This document shows, piece after piece, positions 7,798 to 7,888 of a stretch of 7,888 bases of DNA. A model generated the notes under the pieces. The model saw only the letters and a program-made list of their open reading frames with translations, ran no database searches and had not been told where the DNA came from. The DNA is taken from positions 760 through 8,647 of the forward strand of contig DHSR01000040.1 of the NCBI GenBank assembly GCA_002410555.1. The letters run 5' to 3'. Every line of letters starts with the position of its first letter. Positions within the stretch are counted from its first letter, which is position 1. A program made the position numbers and the translations under genes. This DNA is from Bacteroidales bacterium UBA5281. Lineage in GTDB: Bacteria > Bacteroidota > Bacteroidia > Bacteroidales > Lentimicrobiaceae.

Positions 7798-7812
7798 AAT
7801 CCTGCCGGGATT
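7798..7812. repeat. Palindrome 3 of the cluster
   Basis: AATCCT-GCC-GGGATT: a 6-bp stem with one G-U wobble and again a three-base loop. It has the same architecture as the other two (C-rich arm, GC-rich loop, G-rich arm) but a different stem sequence. Confidence 0.45.
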
Positions 7813-7856
7813 CCACAATTTCGCTGCTGGTCAAAAGAAGAATAGTTTACATACGG

Positions 7857-7873
7857 TTGGTGCTTACTTTGCC
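7857..7873 (+). promoter_or_regulatory. Candidate sigma-54 (-24/-12) promoter for a gene beyond the right edge
   Basis: The sequence TTGGTGC, four bases, then TTTGCC fits the sigma-54 consensus: GG at 7859-7860 and GC at 7871-7872 are separated by exactly 10 bases, with TGG and TTGC intact and a YTGGyrY pattern at -24. Transcription would begin near 7884, just inside the window. It lies about 250 bases downstream of, and on the same strand as, a sigma-54 activator gene. The downstream gene is not visible. Confidence 0.45.
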
Positions 7874-7888
7874 GGTTTACAGTCGCGG

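Noticed and set aside
7606..7888. Small peptide genes in the right-hand non-coding stretch (for example from ATG 7674 or 7749)
   Set aside because: These frames stop after 5 and 14 codons and run through the palindromes; nothing suggests translation.

Overview
This window comes from a member of the Bacteroidota. Three things point there. The first gene ends in a type IX secretion (Por) C-terminal sorting domain and carries a gingipain-type (C25) protease. A motif matching the Bacteroidota -7 promoter consensus TAnnTTTG lies upstream of that gene. None of the three starts has a Shine-Dalgarno sequence, and the start regions are A-rich instead. The genus cannot be named from this sequence alone.

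Layout: positions 1-276 are A+T-rich non-coding DNA with an imperfect inverted repeat and a likely promoter. Positions 277-3981 encode a 1234-residue secreted multidomain cysteine protease. It has a signal peptide, a propeptide-like region, a C25 catalytic domain with a His/Cys dyad, a C25-type Ig-like domain, about five further Ig/PKD-like domains and a T9SS sorting domain. A good intrinsic terminator (4006-4038) closes this unit. Positions 4139-6217 and 6220-7605 encode a two-component system separated by only 2 bases: a soluble histidine kinase with an N-terminal receiver (REC-GAF-PAS-HisKA-HATPase) and an NtrC-family sigma-54 activator (REC-AAA+-Fis HTH). Positions 7606-7888 are non-coding. 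They hold a cluster of short GC-rich palindromes of the kind dispersed in Bacteroidota intergenic regions and, at the very edge, a sequence that fits a -24/-12 sigma-54 promoter pointing out of the window.

How the parts may work together: the kinase probably senses an intracellular signal through its GAF/PAS domains and is further gated by its own receiver. It would phosphorylate the downstream activator, which would open sigma-54 promoters. The only sigma-54-like promoter I could find in the non-coding DNA lies just after the activator gene, so the nearest plausible target is the gene beyond the right edge. The protease has a separate promoter of the housekeeping type and a terminator before the kinase, so the window gives no direct evidence that the two-component system controls it.

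No clearly new biological system is visible. The points most worth checking are the candidate sigma-54 promoter, the palindrome cluster, the receiver-first kinase design and the TTG (or one-base-indel) start of the kinase.
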